A stretch of 64,000 nt of DNA from Mycobacterium sp. D16R12 (GTDB lineage Bacteria > Actinomycetota > Actinomycetes > Mycobacteriales > Mycobacteriaceae): contig NZ_MAFC01000005.1 of the NCBI RefSeq assembly GCF_002013465.1, positions 62,001 to 126,000 on the forward strand, given 5' to 3'. A model generated the notes under the pieces. That model saw nothing but the letters and a program-made list of their open reading frames with translations. It was not told the origin of the DNA and did not search any database. Made by a program: the position numbers and the translations under genes. Shown piece after piece: positions 61,939 through 64,000 of this stretch (the stretch's first letter is position 1; each line of letters starts with the position of its first letter).

Positions 61939-62034
61939 CTCGCACCGTCCTCACAGTTTTCAACTCTTGGCCACACAGACATTGTTCCCTATAGGTGCCA
62001 TCGATTTTTCGGTACGAATCGATACAGTGGCCGG

Positions 62035-62721
62035 GTGTTGAAGCCGGTGACCGCCAAGAGCTGGGGAATCTGGGCCAGCTGCGCGCTTGCGCTCGTTGTG
62101 CCGGGTTGTAGTCGAACCGTCCAGGATCCTGTCAATCACAACGTCAAGATCGGAAACATCGCCGCACTGAAGAGTCAGTTCGGGCCGGAGTTCGCGATCA
62201 GGACGATGGAACCAGCGGGAATGGACCCCAGGCTGCTCTCGCCCGCGCCGCTGCCGCCGGGGATGACGGTGGACCCCGCGGGCTGTGCCAAGTACAGCGG
62301 TGGCAGTGCGGTGCCTGCCGGGCTCAAGGGGAACATGGCCGCGCTCACCGCCACCGGTGCGGGAAATCAGTATGTGGCGGTTGCGGTGGAGACCTCCCAG
62401 GAGGTCCCCTTCGATCCTTCCGTGTCGCAGGAATGCAAGAAGGTCGGTTTCCGCGGTAACGGAATCGTGGGACAGACCGAGGTGGTGGACGCGCCCGCCA
62501 TCGACGGGGCGCGCACGCTCGGCATGAAGCGTGACGTGCTCAGTGGCACGTCGGGCAGGGCCATCGGCCAGGAGGTGCTGAACTACTCGGCATATCTGGG
62601 TCGCTACATGGTGGTGGTCACGGTCAGTCCGGTCGTGGTGGGGAAGGTTCCGCCCGCGCCACCCGATGGCAAGCGCGCGTCGGACCTGCTGGTCAAGGCG
62701 GTTGCCGCCGTCCGTTCCTAA
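62035..62721 (+). CDS. Rv0999-like putative lipoprotein
   Basis: 228 residues: a hydrophobic N-terminus ending LALVVPGC, a possible lipobox with Pro at -2, then an extracytoplasmic domain with two further Cys (DPAGCAKYS, SQECKKVGF). No family function known to me. GTG 62035 is chosen because TACAGT lies six bases upstream (leaderless). Position matches Rv0999. Confidence 0.72.
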   Translation: MLKPVTAKSWGIWASCALALVVPGCSRTVQDPVNHNVKIGNIAALKSQFGPEFAIRTMEPAGMDPRLLSPAPLPPGMTVDPAGCAKYSGGSAVPAGLKGNMAALTATGAGNQYVAVAVETSQEVPFDPSVSQECKKVGFRGNGIVGQTEVVDAPAIDGARTLGMKRDVLSGTSGRAIGQEVLNYSAYLGRYMVVVTVSPVVVGKVPPAPPDGKRASDLLVKAVAAVRS

Positions 62722-63329
62722 CGCACGTCGCGGGGCCGGTACTGCAGGCTGATGCGCGGGCCCACAGGTTTGGACGTCTTGGGGATCGCGTGTTCCCACG
62801 TTCGTTGGCAGGTGCCGCCCATCACCAAAAGATCGCCATGGCCCACATTGATGCGGATCGAGTCGCCGCCGAGCCGCGGCCGCAGTGCGAAAGTACGTGT
62901 CGCACCGATGCTTACGATCGCCACCATGGTGTCTTCACGTAGGCCGCGACCGATGGTGTCGCCGTGCCAGGCGACGCTGTCGGTGCCGTCGCGGTACTGG
63001 CACAGACCCACCGTGGTGAACTGCTCACCGAGCTCTGCGGTGTACTCGCTGTTGAGGCGCTCGCCGATGCTCTCCAATACCGGGTGCGGCGGTGGGCCGG
63101 CGGTCAGATCATGGAAGCTGACCAGTCGGGGCACGTCGAGGGTGCGGTCGTACATGCGGCGGCGTTCGGCGCGCCATGGCACCTGGGCCAACAGCTGACC
63201 CAGGAGATTGTCCGCGCGGCCAAGCCATTCATGGTGTACCTCAAGCCAAGCGCCGCCCGCCAATTCGCGGCGCGGGACCGGTGGTGCGCCAAACAGGGAT
63301 GCCTGCACAGCGTGTGGAGAGGCCGTCAC
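62718..63329 (-). CDS. AlkB-like 2-oxoglutarate Fe(II) dioxygenase
   Basis: About 203 residues. AlkB core: metal motif HxD in AWHGDTIG, distal His in WEHAIPK and the 2-oxoglutarate-binding Arg in RISLQYR. Such enzymes demethylate alkylated nucleic acid bases; position matches Rv1000c. GTG 63329 is chosen for TACCAT (63341-63336) six bases upstream; the frame is open to an ATG at 63368. Divergent from arcA with both promoters leaderless. It overlaps the end of the Rv0999-like gene by four bases. Confidence 0.86.
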   Translation of the reverse strand: MTASPHAVQASLFGAPPVPRRELAGGAWLEVHHEWLGRADNLLGQLLAQVPWRAERRRMYDRTLDVPRLVSFHDLTAGPPPHPVLESIGERLNSEYTAELGEQFTTVGLCQYRDGTDSVAWHGDTIGRGLREDTMVAIVSIGATRTFALRPRLGGDSIRINVGHGDLLVMGGTCQRTWEHAIPKTSKPVGPRISLQYRPRDVR

Positions 63330-63370
63330 ACTCTCATGGTATCGCACACATGTTCGATTGCACGGCAAGC

Positions 63371-63376
63371 TAGCGT
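63371..63376 (+). promoter_or_regulatory. -10 box TAGCGT of leaderless arcA
   Basis: TAGCGT, then six bases, then the arcA ATG at 63383. Confidence 0.45.
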
Positions 63377-63382
63377 CTTCTC

Positions 63383-64000
63383 ATGACGGATGCTCCAGTG
63401 CTGGGTGCCAATTCAGAGGTGGGACGGCTGCGGGCCGTGGTGTTGCACCGTCCCGGTGACGAGCTCAAGCGGCTGACTCCGCGCAACAACGACCAGCTGC
63501 TGTTCGACGGACTGCCCTGGGTGGCGCGTGCCCAGGAGGAGCATGATGCCTTCGCCGAGGTGCTGCGCTCCCGGGGTGTCGAGGTGCTGCTGCTCTCCGA
63601 ATTGTTGCGCGAGGCGCTGGCCAGTGGCGCCGCGCGAGTGCAGGGCATATCGGCGGCGGTCAGCGCACGCAGGCTCGGCTACGCGCTGGCGCAAGATCTT
63701 TCGGAGTACCTGCGATCGCTGGAGGCCGCGGACCTTGCCTACGTGCTGATGTGCGGGATGACGTTCGACGAGCTGCCTGTGGGTGGCAAGGTGGCGCAGC
63801 CGTCCTTGGTGCGGACCATGCACCACGGATCGGATTTCGTCATCGAGCCGTTGCCGAATCTGCTGTTCACCCGCGATTCGTCGTTTTGGATCGGCCGCAA
63901 ATTCGCGATCACCTCGCTGGCACTGCCGGCGCGGGTGCGCGAGACCTCGCTCACCGACCTGATCTATGCCCATCATCCGCGATTCCTCGGAGTGCGACGG
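63383..64000 (+). CDS. arcA: arginine deiminase (3' end cut by window)
   Basis: First 206 residues of an arginine deiminase, which converts arginine to citrulline and ammonia. ADI features: [34 protein letters not shown] with the catalytic-region Asp (FTRD), and DLSEYLRS. The catalytic Cys lies beyond the window. Equivalent to Rv1001; no arcB or arcC is visible here. Confidence 0.93.
   Translation, partial: MTDAPVLGANSEVGRLRAVVLHRPGDELKRLTPRNNDQLLFDGLPWVARAQEEHDAFAEVLRSRGVEVLLLSELLREALASGAARVQGISAAVSARRLGYALAQDLSEYLRSLEAADLAYVLMCGMTFDELPVGGKVAQPSLVRTMHHGSDFVIEPLPNLLFTRDSSFWIGRKFAITSLALPARVRETSLTDLIYAHHPRFLGVRR

Overview
This 64 kb window comes from a GC-rich, rapidly growing mycobacterium, most likely of the Mycobacteroides abscessus/chelonae group. 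The gene order follows, from memory, the M. tuberculosis block Rv0944 to Rv1001: Fpg/Nei, SDR, pgi, chorismate mutase, uvrD1, an M23 peptidase, sucCD, perM, purNH, the echA7-fadE12-accA2-accD2-fadE13 block, rpmF, mprAB-pepD-moaB2, mscL, ruc, galU, glp, rimJ, glpR, an AlkB-like gene and arcA. Lineage-specific genes interrupt this order. A tandem cluster of MspA-type porins next to mscL is typical of fast growers. Many genes appear to be leaderless, with a TAnnnT -10 box 6-8 nt before an ATG or GTG start.

Layout. 1-4.3 kb: DNA glycosylase (cut by the window edge), SDR, PPK2 and an exported histidine-phosphatase protein. 4.3-14.1 kb: accessory metabolism, comprising an F420/LLM oxidoreductase, a DapB-like reductase, a cytochrome oxidase subunit I, a HIBADH/VOC pair beside a CGNR regulator, a CobW-type zinc GTPase under a Zur-like box, and a DapA-like/class II aldolase operon beside an XRE-cupin regulator. 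14.1-31.5 kb: core block (msrB, pgi, aroQ, uvrD1, M23 peptidase, sucCD, two LLM enzymes, Rv0954-like protein, perM, purN, purH). 31.6-35.0 kb: an ABC transporter, a 25-residue peptide and a JmjC/cupin oxygenase, inserted in the core order. 35.0-44.1 kb: DUF1707 protein and a six-gene acyl-CoA carboxylase/dehydrogenase operon. 44.4-48.9 kb: rpmF, the MprAB envelope-stress system, PepD and MoaB2. 49.2-51.2 kb: two intact porins and a deleted third. 51.2-57.7 kb: mscL, CpaB-like protein, ruc, 5-FTHF cyclo-ligase, galU and the Glp-RimJ-GlpR divisome cluster, then tRNA-Ala. 57.8-64 kb: small membrane and secreted proteins, a steroid-reductase-like enzyme, an AlkB-like enzyme and arcA (cut by the window edge).

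Three observations stand out. (1) The chorismate mutase gene aroQ is preceded by a leaderless 19-residue ORF carrying Phe-Phe-Tyr-Gly-Tyr, followed by two mutually exclusive hairpins, which is the architecture of an aromatic amino acid attenuator. (2) The ABC transporter/short peptide/JmjC oxygenase cassette has a strong hairpin between peptide and enzyme, as expected of a peptide-modification (RiPP-like) system. (3) A dispersed 22-28 bp repeat lies at gene boundaries and inside the N-termini of uvrD1 and purN. The intergenic regions also hold clear palindromes matching known regulator consensus sequences (CRP, KstR, KstR2, Zur, MprA) and several unassigned operators.

All calls are by reading sequence and recalled family knowledge; no database search was run.
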